Positions 1-8,785 are shown, counted from the first letter of the stretch. The stretch: DNA of 45,961 bases from an uncultured Pelagibacteraceae bacterium (GCA_902524795.1 CABZEU010000010.1:1-45961); one strand, 5' to 3'. A program made the numbers and translations. Notes: generated by a model from the sequence alone, not told the origin.

Positions 1-657
1 TGTGAAAGCTTCGTTTTAATTTCAACTGATAAAGCTGTTAGACCTAAAAATATTATGGGGGCAACTAAAAGAATTGCTGAGTTATTTGTCAAATCTTATT
101 CATTAGATTCTAATGGAAAAACACTTTATTCCTCAGTTAGATTTGGGAACGTTCTTGATTCTTCCGGATCAGTGGTTCCTCTTTTTAGAAAGCAGATTTC
201 AAGAGGTGGACCAGTCACTGTAACGCATAGAGAAGTTACAAGGTATTTTATGACTATACCCGAAGCAGTTGGGTTAATCTTACAATCTTTAAGCATTGCT
301 AAAGGAGGGGAGGTCTTCTTTTTGAATATGGGCGATCCTAAAAAAATTGCTGATTTAGCTAGAAAAATGATTCTTTTATCTGGTCAGACTGAAAAAAATG
401 ATGAGTATCCAAATGGCGAGATTGAAATTAAATATATCGGCTTGAGACCAGGTGAAAAGTTGTATGAAGAATTAAATATTAGCAAAAATATCGAAAAATC
501 ATCGCATAAAGATATTTTTATTGTACATGAAGATTTTATCGAATTTGATAAAATGATAGAAATTCAGGAAAAACTAGAATATTTAGTATCAATTAACAAT
601 ACTGATGATATTTTAAATTTGTTAAGTAAGTATGTAGAAGGCTTTAAGAAAGATTAA
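1..657 (+). CDS. NDP-sugar 4,6-dehydratase/epimerase, CapD/FlaA1/WbpM type (partial, C-terminal part)
   Basis: The reading frame is open from base 1, so the gene starts before the window; about 218 residues are visible. The family converts UDP-GlcNAc-type sugar nucleotides to 4-keto-6-deoxy sugars for O-antigen, capsule or glycan synthesis. Near the visible start is the motif [17 protein letters not shown], in which Met stands where classical SDR enzymes have the catalytic Tyr; this is typical of the WbpM/FlaA1/PglF group. Further on come [10 protein letters not shown] and [12 protein letters not shown], both characteristic of the family's C-terminal part. The N-terminal Rossmann motif, and any membrane domain, lie outside the window, so long (membrane) and short (soluble) forms cannot be told apart. 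The Wzz-like and ligase genes that follow support a polysaccharide locus. The family call is firm, the sugar substrate unknown. Confidence 0.9.
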   Translation, partial: CESFVLISTDKAVRPKNIMGATKRIAELFVKSYSLDSNGKTLYSSVRFGNVLDSSGSVVPLFRKQISRGGPVTVTHREVTRYFMTIPEAVGLILQSLSIAKGGEVFFLNMGDPKKIADLARKMILLSGQTEKNDEYPNGEIEIKYIGLRPGEKLYEELNISKNIEKSSHKDIFIVHEDFIEFDKMIEIQEKLEYLVSINNTDDILNLLSKYVEGFKKD

Positions 658-674
658 CTTTAGAATTAATTAAA

Positions 675-1793
675 ATGGACATCAAGAGTGAAAACAATGA
701 AACAAAAGCTGATATAGATATTGTCACTATATTTAAGATTCTTTTTAGAAATTATATTAATATTTCATTTATTACGACTCTCTTCCTCATTTTAGGCATT
801 TTTATTACCTACGTATTTCCTTTTCAATATACTTCAAAAATGAGTATTTCTATAAATGATAATTTGGACATCTTTGAAAATCATAATGCATTTATTGAAA
901 GTATTAGTATGCGAAATGTAAGTAATGCAAATCAATTATATTTAGATATTTCAACAATTTATAGTGATGATGCTAATATTAACTTTGAATATATTAAGAA
1001 AACAATTAAAGCATTATTAAATAAAAACTTAACACTAAATAGATACTTGGATGATACTTCTATTGAGCCAGAAGGTGATAAGAAAAAATTAATTATTAAC
1101 CTTACTGAATCAATGTCCTTTGAATTTGAAAATGATACTCTAGAAATATATCTCAGTTCTATTGATCCCATAGTTGATAAGAAAATATCACAAGCTATTT
1201 ATTCAGGTTTAAATCATGATTTAGTATCAGATATAAAGAATCAAATAAATTTTATAAGATCACTTATCACTTATAGGACTACAAATCAAATTGAACAAAA
1301 AAAAATTATAATAGCAGCTGAGGAAAAGCTTTATTTAAATGCAAATCAAATAGCTATTCAAAATTTAGAGGATCAGATGAGCATAGCGAAGTCCCTAAAT
1401 ATAGTTGGCTCTGACATTAATTCACTTGAAAGTGAAATAAGGATTTATATTGAAAATAATGTTCCTGATTATATGAGAGGCTATACAAACCTTGCTGCAG
1501 AGATAAGATCCTTGAAGGAGAGAAATAATGATATATCAAAGTATAGTGAAAAAATTGGACAACTCGAAACTGAAATTTATGCGTTAAAGAACATTTTAGA
1601 TCTAAGCTTAACAAGGCTTGATGATTCTCTCAATATGACAGAATTAGAAAAATTTGATTTTATTGTAACAAGAAATGATCTTGATTTAGAATATACCTAT
1701 AGCCCAAGCAAAACTTTATTAGTGATGGCAATAACATTTATGGGATTTGTATTTTCATCATTATTTTATCTTATAAGACAATATGAAGATTAA
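675..1793 (+). CDS. Wzz-like polysaccharide chain-length determinant protein
   Basis: Predicted inner-membrane polysaccharide co-polymerase of 372 residues. One hydrophobic segment lies near residues 29-50 and a second near 346-367, bracketing a long, charged, coiled-coil-rich periplasmic domain; this is the Wzz architecture. A proline (SPSKT) just before the second membrane segment fits the family. There is no C-terminal tyrosine-kinase domain, so this is the Wzz/PCP-1-like rather than the Wzc type. The gene starts 17 bases after the dehydratase and precedes an O-antigen ligase/polymerase, which suggests it sets polymer length for the same surface glycan. The family is recognised mostly by architecture and context, since primary sequence in this family is poorly conserved. 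Composition is very AT-rich, as in its neighbours. Confidence 0.75.
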   Translation: MDIKSENNETKADIDIVTIFKILFRNYINISFITTLFLILGIFITYVFPFQYTSKMSISINDNLDIFENHNAFIESISMRNVSNANQLYLDISTIYSDDANINFEYIKKTIKALLNKNLTLNRYLDDTSIEPEGDKKKLIINLTESMSFEFENDTLEIYLSSIDPIVDKKISQAIYSGLNHDLVSDIKNQINFIRSLITYRTTNQIEQKKIIIAAEEKLYLNANQIAIQNLEDQMSIAKSLNIVGSDINSLESEIRIYIENNVPDYMRGYTNLAAEIRSLKERNNDISKYSEKIGQLETEIYALKNILDLSLTRLDDSLNMTELEKFDFIVTRNDLDLEYTYSPSKTLLVMAITFMGFVFSSLFYLIRQYED

Positions 1794-1871
1794 AAAGAAA
1801 ACTATAAGATTTATAGGAATAAATTTATTTCTATTTAAATATTTTATTGTCTAAATATTCATTTTCTTCAC

Positions 1872-3110
1872 ATGGTATATATTGACAAAATTTCTACATA
1901 TTTAGTATACCTGTTGCCATTTGCCTTATTAACTGGCCCTTTTATTCCTGATCTAATAGTAACTATTACTTCAGTTCTATTCTTATTTACACTAAATAAT
2001 CCAAAAAAAAGTCAGTATTTAAATTCAAATTTTTTTAAGTTTTTCATTATTTTATATTTATATTTAATATTATCCTCAGTTCTTTCAGAATATATATATT
2101 CCTCCCTTTCAAATAGCCTTGTTTATGTAAGGTTTATCATATTTGCTTTAGTAATATGGTATATAATAGATCATGAAGAAAATTTTTTAAAAAATTTTAC
2201 TTTTTCCCTAATGTTTGGTTTTTTTATTGCGATTATTGCTGGATCTTATCAGTATTACAATGGCTACACAATTACTGGTGAAATTTCAAGATTTGATAGA
2301 TTAAATTTATTATTTTCTGATGAACAGTTACTGGGACATTATATGTCTAGACTGTTCCCTCTCTTAACTGCATTACTTATAATCAATTTTAAACATAGCT
2401 ATAAATTGTTTATTTTTGTAATTACTTTATTTGTAATGATTGATGTCCTTGTTTACTTGAGTGGCGAGAGAACTTCTCTTGGTATTATGATTTTAGGTAG
2501 TATTATTATCATTCTATTTGCTTCAAAATTTAGAGTCGTGAGAATTGTTTCTGTTATTGTGTCAATTGGCGTTATTATTTTTATTAGTAGTGTGAATTCA
2601 CCTATAAAAGAAAGGAACATAGATAAAACAATTGAGGAAATGGGCTTCAAAAGCGACAGCGAGCGAGTTTATTTATTTTCAAAGGTTCATGAAGGTTACA
2701 TTTTTACTTCATGGAATATGTTTAAAGATAATAAACTTTTAGGCATAGGGCCAAGTAATTTTAGAAAATTGTGCTCTGAAAATGATTATGGGTACAATGA
2801 AAATTCTTGTTCTACTCATCCTCATAACATTCCTGCCCAGGTCTTATCAGAGACAGGTATAATTGGCATGATATTTTTGTTAAGTATTACGATTTATATC
2901 TTAAGTCATTTATTCATGCATATAAAAAGTAAATTAACATCTCGTGATAAAATATTGTCAGATTATCAAATTTCACTTATAGCATGCATAATATGTAGCT
3001 TATGGCCATTTCTCCCTTCTCTGAATTTATTTAATAATTGGATAAATGTTATTTTTTTTCTTCCTGTAGGTTTCCTCTTACAATCTTTTAGAAATTCATA
3101 TAAAAAATAA
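1872..3110 (+). CDS. O-antigen ligase / polymerase family membrane protein (WaaL/Wzy_C type)
   Basis: A 412-residue polytopic membrane protein with roughly ten or more hydrophobic segments and a large periplasmic loop in the C-terminal half. That loop carries GIGPSNF and, shortly after, STHPHNIPAQVLSETG; the HPHN motif plus a following E-G is the hallmark of the Wzy_C/O-antigen ligase family, with the His implicated in transfer of undecaprenyl-linked glycan. It could act as ligase (to lipid A core) or as polymerase; the sequence does not decide. It follows the Wzz-like gene after a 78-base gap and continues the polysaccharide locus. Composition is strongly AT-rich and the protein is Ile/Phe/Leu-rich. 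Confidence 0.85.
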   Translation: MVYIDKISTYLVYLLPFALLTGPFIPDLIVTITSVLFLFTLNNPKKSQYLNSNFFKFFIILYLYLILSSVLSEYIYSSLSNSLVYVRFIIFALVIWYIIDHEENFLKNFTFSLMFGFFIAIIAGSYQYYNGYTITGEISRFDRLNLLFSDEQLLGHYMSRLFPLLTALLIINFKHSYKLFIFVITLFVMIDVLVYLSGERTSLGIMILGSIIIILFASKFRVVRIVSVIVSIGVIIFISSVNSPIKERNIDKTIEEMGFKSDSERVYLFSKVHEGYIFTSWNMFKDNKLLGIGPSNFRKLCSENDYGYNENSCSTHPHNIPAQVLSETGIIGMIFLLSITIYILSHLFMHIKSKLTSRDKILSDYQISLIACIICSLWPFLPSLNLFNNWINVIFFLPVGFLLQSFRNSYKK

Positions 3111-3116
3111 TTAAAT

Positions 3117-3620
3117 ATGTGGAGAGTAAAAAAATCTAAAATCCATGGCCATGGTATTATTGCAACAAAAAATATTAAAAAGAATACTAAAGTTATAGAA
3201 TATATAGGTGAAAAGGTTTTAAAATCTGAGGGTGACAAAAGGTCTGCACAAAGAATTGGCATGTATCTAAATTCTAAAACTACAGGATCTGTTTATATTT
3301 TTGAATTAAATAAGAAATATGACATTGATGGATCTCCAAAATATAATAAAGCTAGATATATAAATCACTCTTGTGACCCCAATTGTGAAGTTGAAATAGT
3401 AAAAGGACATATTTGGATCTCTTCAATAAAAAACATAAAAGAAGGAGAAGAACTGAGTTATGATTATGGTTATGAATTTGATAAAGATGATTATAAAGAC
3501 CACATATGTAAATGTGCCTCTAAAAATTGCTTAGGTTTTATTATCTCCTCAGATGATTGGGGGAAATATCTTAAGTTTGTAAGTAAGATTGTAAAAAGAA
3601 AAAATTCTTGCAAAAATTAA
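3117..3620 (+). CDS. SET-domain protein (putative lysine methyltransferase) with post-SET cysteines
   Basis: A 167-residue protein that is nearly all SET domain. The opening SKIHGHGIIATKNIKK matches the SET-N strand motif (G-x-G with a following basic stretch); RYINHSCDPNC at about residues 80-90 is the AdoMet-binding/pseudoknot motif; GEELSYDYGY at about 110-119 supplies the catalytic tyrosine region. A post-SET CxCxxxxC (C131, C133, C138), with C86, could bind zinc as in eukaryotic SET enzymes. The family transfers methyl groups from AdoMet to protein lysines. The bacterial substrate is unknown; ribosomal or other basic proteins are possible targets. It starts 6 bases after the O-antigen ligase, so it may be co-transcribed with the polysaccharide genes, though a functional link is not evident. 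All expected catalytic residues seem present. Confidence 0.88.
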   Translation: MWRVKKSKIHGHGIIATKNIKKNTKVIEYIGEKVLKSEGDKRSAQRIGMYLNSKTTGSVYIFELNKKYDIDGSPKYNKARYINHSCDPNCEVEIVKGHIWISSIKNIKEGEELSYDYGYEFDKDDYKDHICKCASKNCLGFIISSDDWGKYLKFVSKIVKRKNSCKN

Positions 3621-3683
3621 GAAAAAATAAAATTTGTTAGGCTTGTAATTAAAGAATATCTTAAAAATATAGAGATTATTCAG

Positions 3684-4574
3684 TTAAAGTGTTATCAATT
3701 TGTTTTTTTGTCTATCTTCTGAGCTCTTTTTTTGCTTTTCAGTTCTTTTATTAAAGCAAAATGGGCAATATACACCTTTTTTGTATTCATTAGATTTTAT
3801 ATCTTTTTTTGTAATTGGATGCCTACACCCAAAGCATTGCTCATACTTACCTCTCTTTAGACTCTGATCTACAGTTACTCTATTATCGAATACAAAACAT
3901 TCGCCTTGCCAATATGACTCTTCTTTTTTTTGCTCGATATGAGCAAAATAATTTAATATACCCCCATCTAGCTGAAATATATTTTTAAAACCTTTTAATT
4001 TTAAGTATGCTGATGCTTTTTCACATCTAATTCCTCCAGTGCAGTACATTACAATATTATCATTTTTTTTTATTCCGAGCTGATCAATTTTATTTGGAAA
4101 ATCACGGAAAGACTTAGTTTGAGGATTAATTGCATATTTAAAATGCCCAATATTAAATTCATATTGATTTCTGGTATCTATTAATTTTATATTTTTCTTT
4201 TTTATTAAGTCATTCCAGTATTCTGGTGCAACTGATTTGCCAGTGTATTTAGGAACACCAATATCATTTTTTCCAAGTGAGATTATTTCTTTTTTTACCC
4301 TTACTTTCATCTTATTGAACGGCAAAAATTCAACTATATTTTTTTTTATATAAAAATCTTTATTATTAAGCAAAATCTTTATTTGTCTTAGTAGATATTC
4401 TAAATCATTTTCACTTCCAGAAATTGAAGCATTTATCCCTTCATTTGCTAATAGGATCGTTCCTCTAAGCATCTTATCTTCAATAAAATTGTCTAAAAAT
4501 GATTTTATTTTTTTAGGTTGGCTTATTTGAATGAATTTATAAAAAGAAATTATATAAAATTTATTTGTACTCAT
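3684..4574 (-). CDS. trhO: tRNA uridine(34) hydroxylase TrhO, rhodanese family
   Basis: Oxygen-dependent tRNA hydroxylase making 5-hydroxyuridine at the wobble position of certain tRNAs (YceA family). The N-terminal acylphosphatase-like domain contains GTILLANEGINASISG (about residues 38-53), followed by FNKMKVRVKKEI. The rhodanese domain begins near residue 110 with APEYWN and carries the active-site loop CTGGIRC at about 178-184. The C-terminal part has two Cys pairs, CFGC and CPFC, that probably bind zinc. At 296 residues it is shorter than the roughly 350-residue E. coli protein, losing mainly the C-terminal tail. It converges with the SET gene across a 63-base gap in which I see no clear terminator. 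Confidence 0.9.
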   Translation of the reverse strand: MSTNKFYIISFYKFIQISQPKKIKSFLDNFIEDKMLRGTILLANEGINASISGSENDLEYLLRQIKILLNNKDFYIKKNIVEFLPFNKMKVRVKKEIISLGKNDIGVPKYTGKSVAPEYWNDLIKKKNIKLIDTRNQYEFNIGHFKYAINPQTKSFRDFPNKIDQLGIKKNDNIVMYCTGGIRCEKASAYLKLKGFKNIFQLDGGILNYFAHIEQKKEESYWQGECFVFDNRVTVDQSLKRGKYEQCFGCRHPITKKDIKSNEYKKGVYCPFCFNKRTEKQKKSSEDRQKNKLITL

Positions 4575-4658
4575 AAAATCAGTCTTAACTTTAACAAAGA
4601 AATGAAAAATATTATATCTGTCATATTAACAGGATTATAAATTGGTAGCGTTATTTTT

Positions 4659-5483
4659 TTAATTTTTATCTTTTAAACTATACGTTATATTTTTTAAAAA
4701 ATTTGTTAATTCAACTCTATCCTTTATTTTTTCAATTTCTCCATAACTTATTGTATTTCCTGAATAAATACAGATTTCTTTGCCAATTTTTTTTCTAGTT
4801 TCATGTATATATGATGAATACTTGAGTGTTTGATTTTTCATTTTTGCAGCAAAAAAATGAAATAAGAGACCATTTTTTCCGTCAAAATAGATTGGTAAAA
4901 TATTTGCTTTAGTTTGGTGAATAAGTTTTGCAGGAAATAATTTCCATTCATCGTCAATAGCATCAGATTTTAGGTTTTTAGCGACCGATACTCCTCCTGA
5001 TGGAAAAATTATAACAACTCCCTCATTACAAAGGTATTCTTTTGCAGCCTTTGCTGTTTCAATATTCTGAATTTTTGATTCTTTAGTCTTGCCACTGAAA
5101 TCAACAGGCAAAATAAACCGTTCCAATTGAGGTAAAAATTGCAGTGTTTCATGTGTCATAATTTTGAAATCATCCCTGACTTGGGATATTAAGGAGCATA
5201 AAATTAAGCCATCAATAATACCAAAAGGGTGATTAGCTATAACTAATAGAGAGGATTTTTGAGGTATAATAAGTTTGTCATTTGATTTATTTACAATTTT
5301 AATCTGCATTTCATCAAGTATATCTGTCCAAAAACTTTTTGGGTTTTGTTTATTTATAGAATAGTTTCGGTATAAGTTCTCTAGTTTTTTTTTACCAGTA
5401 AGTGACTCAATTGTTTTTATTATTAGACGTTGAGCGAAATTGTGTTCTGATTTTGATGCATAGGAAAAATTTACTTTACTCAT
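4659..5483 (-). CDS. Lysophospholipid acyltransferase family protein
   Basis: A 274-residue member of the PlsC/LPLAT superfamily, which transfers acyl chains to glycerolipids, ornithine lipids or related acceptors at the inner membrane. The acceptor motif ANHPFGIIDG (about residues 89-98) corresponds to the NHX4D-type block in the variant NHPxGxxDG, and IIFPSGGVS at about residues 158-166 corresponds to the phosphate-binding block. A basic N-terminal region precedes it, without an obvious signal peptide. The glycosylase gene ends 1 base upstream of its start region, so the two are probably co-transcribed. Exact substrate unknown; the HPxGxxDG variant is also seen in OlsA/OlsB-like enzymes, but I would not assign ornithine lipid synthesis from this alone. 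Confidence 0.82.
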   Translation of the reverse strand: MSKVNFSYASKSEHNFAQRLIIKTIESLTGKKKLENLYRNYSINKQNPKSFWTDILDEMQIKIVNKSNDKLIIPQKSSLLVIANHPFGIIDGLILCSLISQVRDDFKIMTHETLQFLPQLERFILPVDFSGKTKESKIQNIETAKAAKEYLCNEGVVIIFPSGGVSVAKNLKSDAIDDEWKLFPAKLIHQTKANILPIYFDGKNGLLFHFFAAKMKNQTLKYSSYIHETRKKIGKEICIYSGNTISYGEIEKIKDRVELTNFLKNITYSLKDKN

Positions 5484-5484
5484 A

Positions 5485-6105
5485 CTAATACTCCACTGGT
5501 ATAGGGTCTAGACTTCTCCAAAAATACCACGTTGCAACAGATCTGTACGGTTTCCATTTGTTAGACATCATTATAGCAGTATCTTTATCTATAGGATATT
5601 TTAAATTATAGCAGTTACATATTCCTTTAATAACTCCCAGGTCATCACCAGGAAAAACATCTGGGCGGCAAAGGTTAAAAATAAGAAACATTTCGGCAGT
5701 CCACCTACCCACGCCTTTGATTTTAACTAATTCACTAATAATTTCTTCGTCTGTAAATTTTACCCACTTTTTGGGATTTACTTTCTTGCTTAAAAATGCA
5801 TTAGCAAGTGACTTTAAATAAGAAATCTTTTGTTTGGATAACCCACACGATTTCATACTCATAAAATGCATATTAGAAGCATTTTTTGGATTAACTTTTT
5901 TTATTTTACTTTCGAATCTATCCCAAACTGCTTGGGCAGCCTTTACCGAAATTTGTTGACCGATTATTGACCTTGCCAAAGTATAAAATGGATCAGACTT
6001 CGAAAATAAAAAATCTTTGGGATAACTTTTGATGATACTTCCTAATTGTTTATCTTTTTTGATTAAATCTTTTTTTGCTTTTTCCCAGAAAATAGGTTTT
6101 TTCAT
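5485..6105 (-). CDS. DNA-3-methyladenine glycosylase, AlkA-like HhH-GPD family
   Basis: Base-excision repair enzyme removing alkylated purines. The helix-hairpin-helix with Gly/Pro-rich loop is VKIKGVGRWTAEM in the middle of the protein, followed about 17 residues later by FPGDDLGV, which contains the catalytic Asp. Another family block is ARSIIGQQISVKAA near the N-terminus. It lacks the N-terminal domain of E. coli AlkA and resembles the shorter AlkA2/MagIII-like forms. I place the start at the ATG (about 206 residues); an in-frame TTG two codons upstream is possible, and no good Shine-Dalgarno is visible for either. Divergent from the SCP2 gene with about 80 bases between them. Confidence 0.9.
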   Translation of the reverse strand: MKKPIFWEKAKKDLIKKDKQLGSIIKSYPKDFLFSKSDPFYTLARSIIGQQISVKAAQAVWDRFESKIKKVNPKNASNMHFMSMKSCGLSKQKISYLKSLANAFLSKKVNPKKWVKFTDEEIISELVKIKGVGRWTAEMFLIFNLCRPDVFPGDDLGVIKGICNCYNLKYPIDKDTAIMMSNKWKPYRSVATWYFWRSLDPIPVEY

Positions 6106-6126
6106 AATCAATTTATAAATTTGATG

Positions 6127-6155
6127 TTGACATATATAAAGTAAATTGTTTTTAT
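6127..6155 (+). promoter_or_regulatory. Candidate sigma-70 promoter for the SCP2 gene
   Basis: A perfect TTGACA at 6127-6132 is followed after 17 bases by TTTTAT at 6150-6155. Transcription from here would start near 6162, which supports the ATG at 6188 and argues against an upstream in-frame ATG at 6146. Predicted from sequence only. Confidence 0.5.
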
Positions 6156-6187
6156 TGCCATTCTTAATTAATGAATGGAGTATTATT

Positions 6188-6502
6188 ATGGCTGACGTAG
6201 CAAGTATTTTAAAGGAATTCCAAAAAGGTATTGAAGGTAAAGATACTGGTCTGGGCGCAACGGTTAAGTTTGATTTTGAGGGAGCTGGGTGTATTTTTCT
6301 TGATGGAAAATCAAATCCGAATACTGTTTCAGATCAAGATCAGGATGCGGACTGTACACTTTCAATGTCGATGGAGACATTTGAGCAAATGAGATCAGGT
6401 GAAGTTGACGGAACATCTGCTTTCATGCAGGGAAAATTAAAGGTTTCTGGTGATATGTCTATTGCAATGAAATTACAATCAGTAATGGATGCTCTAGGTT
6501 AA
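6188..6502 (+). CDS. SCP2 sterol-binding domain protein
   Basis: A 104-residue single-domain SCP-2 protein, a fold that binds lipids, fatty acyl-CoA or other hydrophobic ligands in the cytoplasm. Typical features are GATVKFDFEGAG near the start, an acidic D-rich strand (SDQDQDADCTLSMS), and the closing GKLKVSGDMSIAMKLQSVM. The chosen start has a good GGAG at 6177-6180 with 7-base spacing; an upstream in-frame ATG at 6146 would precede the predicted transcript start and adds an unconserved hydrophobic stretch. The gene is monocistronic: its own promoter candidate upstream and a strong terminator downstream. The physiological ligand is unknown. Confidence 0.9.
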   Translation: MADVASILKEFQKGIEGKDTGLGATVKFDFEGAGCIFLDGKSNPNTVSDQDQDADCTLSMSMETFEQMRSGEVDGTSAFMQGKLKVSGDMSIAMKLQSVMDALG

Positions 6503-6528
6503 TACATTGTGCTAATTATCCTAATTTA

Positions 6529-6556
6529 AACCCAGTTATGTTTAACTGGGTTTTTT
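6529..6556 (+). terminator. Rho-independent terminator after the SCP2 gene
   Basis: A perfect 10-bp inverted repeat, AACCCAGTTA (6529-6538) and TAACTGGGTT (6543-6552), with a 4-base loop and a T run continuing to 6556. It overlaps the stop codon of the convergent hisN-like gene and may also act weakly for that strand, where the T tract is poor. Confidence 0.88.
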
Positions 6557-7336
6557 ATTTATTTTATTTTTTATTTTTTTAAATAATTTGTCATTAGTAG
6601 CTGCAATTATTCTTCCTCCATTTAAAATTTTATTTCCCTCCCAAGTTTTTAGCACTCCTTTCGCATTTATAATTATTGGCTCTAAAGCTCTGATATCCCA
6701 CGGCTTAAGACCACTTTCTATTACTAAATCAATATGACCGTCTGCGAGTAGACAATAGCTATAGCAATCTCCACCAAGTCTCACAGTCTTTACCTCTTTT
6801 GCCACTCGCTCAAAAATTTTTTGATCTTGTTTATTAGCAAAAACATATGGAGAAGTTGTATTCAAAATACAATCTTCAATTTTGTCAGTATTTCTTACCT
6901 TGAGCCTTGTCTTTATGCCATTTTTAATCTTATAAGATAATCGTGAGTAACCTATATAACGCTCATCAAGTACAGGTATATCTGCTACGCCCAGAATAAT
7001 ATCTTTTTTTCGTGATAATGAAATTAAAGTTCCCCAGATAGGAAATCCTTGAATGAAAGACTTAGTTCCATCTATTGGATCAATGCACCATTGATAATCG
7101 CTTACATTCTCGATACTCTCCTCTTCACCTAAAATTGAATGTGTAGGAAAATATTTTTTTATGATTTGATTAATTTTTCTTTGAACTTTAATATCTGCAA
7201 TGGTGACTGGATTAAAGCTCTTTTTATCTTTTGATTTAACATGCAACTTTTTCTTGAAATAATTTAAGGAAATTTTTCTAGCATCGTCAGCTATATAGTT
7301 TGCAACTTTAGCAAAATTATGAATACTATTCCTCAT
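6542..7336 (-). CDS. hisN: Inositol-monophosphatase family phosphatase, probably histidinol-phosphatase
   Basis: A Mg-dependent sugar/inositol-type phosphatase of 264 residues. The metal-binding blocks are visible: GEEES at about residues 70-74, IDPIDGTKSF at about 85-94, and the C-terminal GLKPWDIRALEPII block, where WD supplies the last metal ligand. The form GLKPxDIxALxPII is characteristic of the HisN branch, which dephosphorylates L-histidinol phosphate in histidine synthesis, rather than SuhB. A separate SuhB-type paralogue sits at 18495-19277, which fits a division of labour. No other his genes are in the window, so HisN is an inference from the motif. Divergent from the DUF1329 gene, with start codons close together. 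Confidence 0.8.
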   Translation of the reverse strand: MRNSIHNFAKVANYIADDARKISLNYFKKKLHVKSKDKKSFNPVTIADIKVQRKINQIIKKYFPTHSILGEEESIENVSDYQWCIDPIDGTKSFIQGFPIWGTLISLSRKKDIILGVADIPVLDERYIGYSRLSYKIKNGIKTRLKVRNTDKIEDCILNTTSPYVFANKQDQKIFERVAKEVKTVRLGGDCYSYCLLADGHIDLVIESGLKPWDIRALEPIIINAKGVLKTWEGNKILNGGRIIAATNDKLFKKIKNKINKKPS

Positions 7337-7378
7337 ATATTAAATATTATTATTGATAAGCATTTTTTGAAATTTATC

Positions 7379-8668
7379 ATGAATATGATGACAAGAAAAA
7401 TTATTATTTTGATTATAATGTTTTTTACACCTTTTTATGTAATTGCAGACCCAGTTTTATCTATCGAGAGTATTGGAGAAAGAGTCCCAATCACAAGTCC
7501 CTTTTTAGAATTTAACCCTGAAATAGATTCTTATCCCGATCCATTTCAATCAGACCAAATTATTCTTACTATAGACGCAGAAAACTACATAAAGTTCAAA
7601 GAAACTCTTCTGACTTCTGGTCAAATTAAAATGTTTGAGACTTATCCAAAGACATTCAAAATGAATATTTATCCTTCACGGCGAAGTTGTGCAGTACCAC
7701 CTGAAGTTTTGGAATTGACAAAAGAAAATGCATTGTTGATTGATGATGGAGAAGGGGTTGAAGGTGAAGTAGGAAGTATACCTTTCCCTTTTCCATCTGA
7801 AGCTCTTCATCATGTCTGGAACCATATTTTAAGATATAGAGGTGTTGAAATATATGGTGCATCACCATTCTATATAGTTAATCCAGATGGAACCCAAACT
7901 TATGGAGCAGGTGAGGCAATAGCTAAAAATTTTTGGAATCCATTTATAAGAAATGAAGAGGCAGGTTTACAAGGAATGCTAATGACAAAAGTAACTCATC
8001 CACCGCGACTAGCGGATGCCACAACTTTAGTGATTGAATCACTTAATGCATTTCAGACTCCACGCAAATCATGGGTTTATAATCCAGGGACAAGAAGAGT
8101 GCGGAGAGCTCCAGATATCAGCTACGACTATATGCCAAGTGCTGCACAGGGATTGACAACTGTAGATCAGGTTGATGGTTTTAACGGAGCTAAGGACAGG
8201 TATAATTGGTTAGATATTGGTGAGCAATTAAGACTGATGCCATACAATGCTTACAAGTTTCACGAAACGAAACTTGAAGAAATATTAACTCCTTATCATG
8301 TAAATCAGGATTTCTTAAGATACGAGCTAGTAAAAGTAAATGTCATTGAAGCAAAACTCAAAGAAGATAAACGTCACATAATTCCAAAAAGAAGAATGTA
8401 TTTTGATATCGATAGTCATAATATGCTATCTGAAGAAACATTTGATGACATGGGTGTTATAACAGCTTATCGAGAGTTTCCTATTATTAATTTTTATGAC
8501 CAGCCCATGTGTTTATCCATTCATTCTGCTACTTACGATTTTGCGACCAGGCGTTATCAATTACAAAGTGTTAGATCAAAAGATATACCCAAAGTTCAGT
8601 GGAGATTAAAAGAACCTCATGACATCAAAATGTTTACCCCTGAAGGTTTAAAAAGATTTGCTCGATAA
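7379..8668 (+). CDS. DUF1329 family exported protein
   Basis: A large exported protein, about 429 residues, belonging to DUF1329 (LolA/LolB-like fold, proteobacterial). The N-terminal hydrophobic stretch MTRKIIILIIMFFTPFYVIA followed by DP looks like a signal peptide. Recognisable blocks are FPFPSEALHHVWNHILRYRG in the middle, then RRVRRAPDISYDYMPSAAQGL, YNWLDIG and KWR-type segments (VQWRLKEP) near the end. The family is often near RND/MMPL exporters or lipid genes and may handle lipids at the outer membrane, but its function is not established. The start is uncertain among ATGs at 7379, 7385 and 7388; an ATG at 7319 would overlap the divergent gene and precede the signal peptide. Confidence 0.85.
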   Translation: MNMMTRKIIILIIMFFTPFYVIADPVLSIESIGERVPITSPFLEFNPEIDSYPDPFQSDQIILTIDAENYIKFKETLLTSGQIKMFETYPKTFKMNIYPSRRSCAVPPEVLELTKENALLIDDGEGVEGEVGSIPFPFPSEALHHVWNHILRYRGVEIYGASPFYIVNPDGTQTYGAGEAIAKNFWNPFIRNEEAGLQGMLMTKVTHPPRLADATTLVIESLNAFQTPRKSWVYNPGTRRVRRAPDISYDYMPSAAQGLTTVDQVDGFNGAKDRYNWLDIGEQLRLMPYNAYKFHETKLEEILTPYHVNQDFLRYELVKVNVIEAKLKEDKRHIIPKRRMYFDIDSHNMLSEETFDDMGVITAYREFPIINFYDQPMCLSIHSATYDFATRRYQLQSVRSKDIPKVQWRLKEPHDIKMFTPEGLKRFAR

Positions 8669-8710
8669 GTATGGATAGCTATTAGATAATGGTGTATTTT
8701 TATCATCTTG

Positions 8711-8785
8711 GGGCACGTAGCTCAGTGGTAGAGCATCACGTTGACATCGTGGGGGTTGTTGGTTCGATCCCAACCGTGCCCACCA
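8711..8785 (+). tRNA. tRNA-Val (anticodon GAC)
   Basis: A complete cloverleaf: acceptor stem GGGCACG pairs with CGTGCCC, D arm GCTC/GAGC, anticodon stem TCACG/CGTGG with loop TTGACAT giving anticodon GAC, and T arm GTTGG/CCAAC with loop TTCGATC. The 3' CCA is encoded. It decodes GUC and GUU. A T-rich stretch (8804-8820) just downstream may help end the transcript before the small basic protein gene. Confidence 0.97.

Noticed and set aside
6146..6187. Longer N-terminus of the SCP2 protein from the ATG at 6146
   Set aside because: It lies at or before the predicted transcript start and lacks a ribosome site, while 6188 has GGAG at proper spacing.
8711..8785. The tRNA-Val as an integration site with an attached mobile element
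   Set aside because: No repeat of the tRNA 3' end, integrase or phage gene is seen nearby; the next genes are small ORF, rpmJ and metabolic genes.
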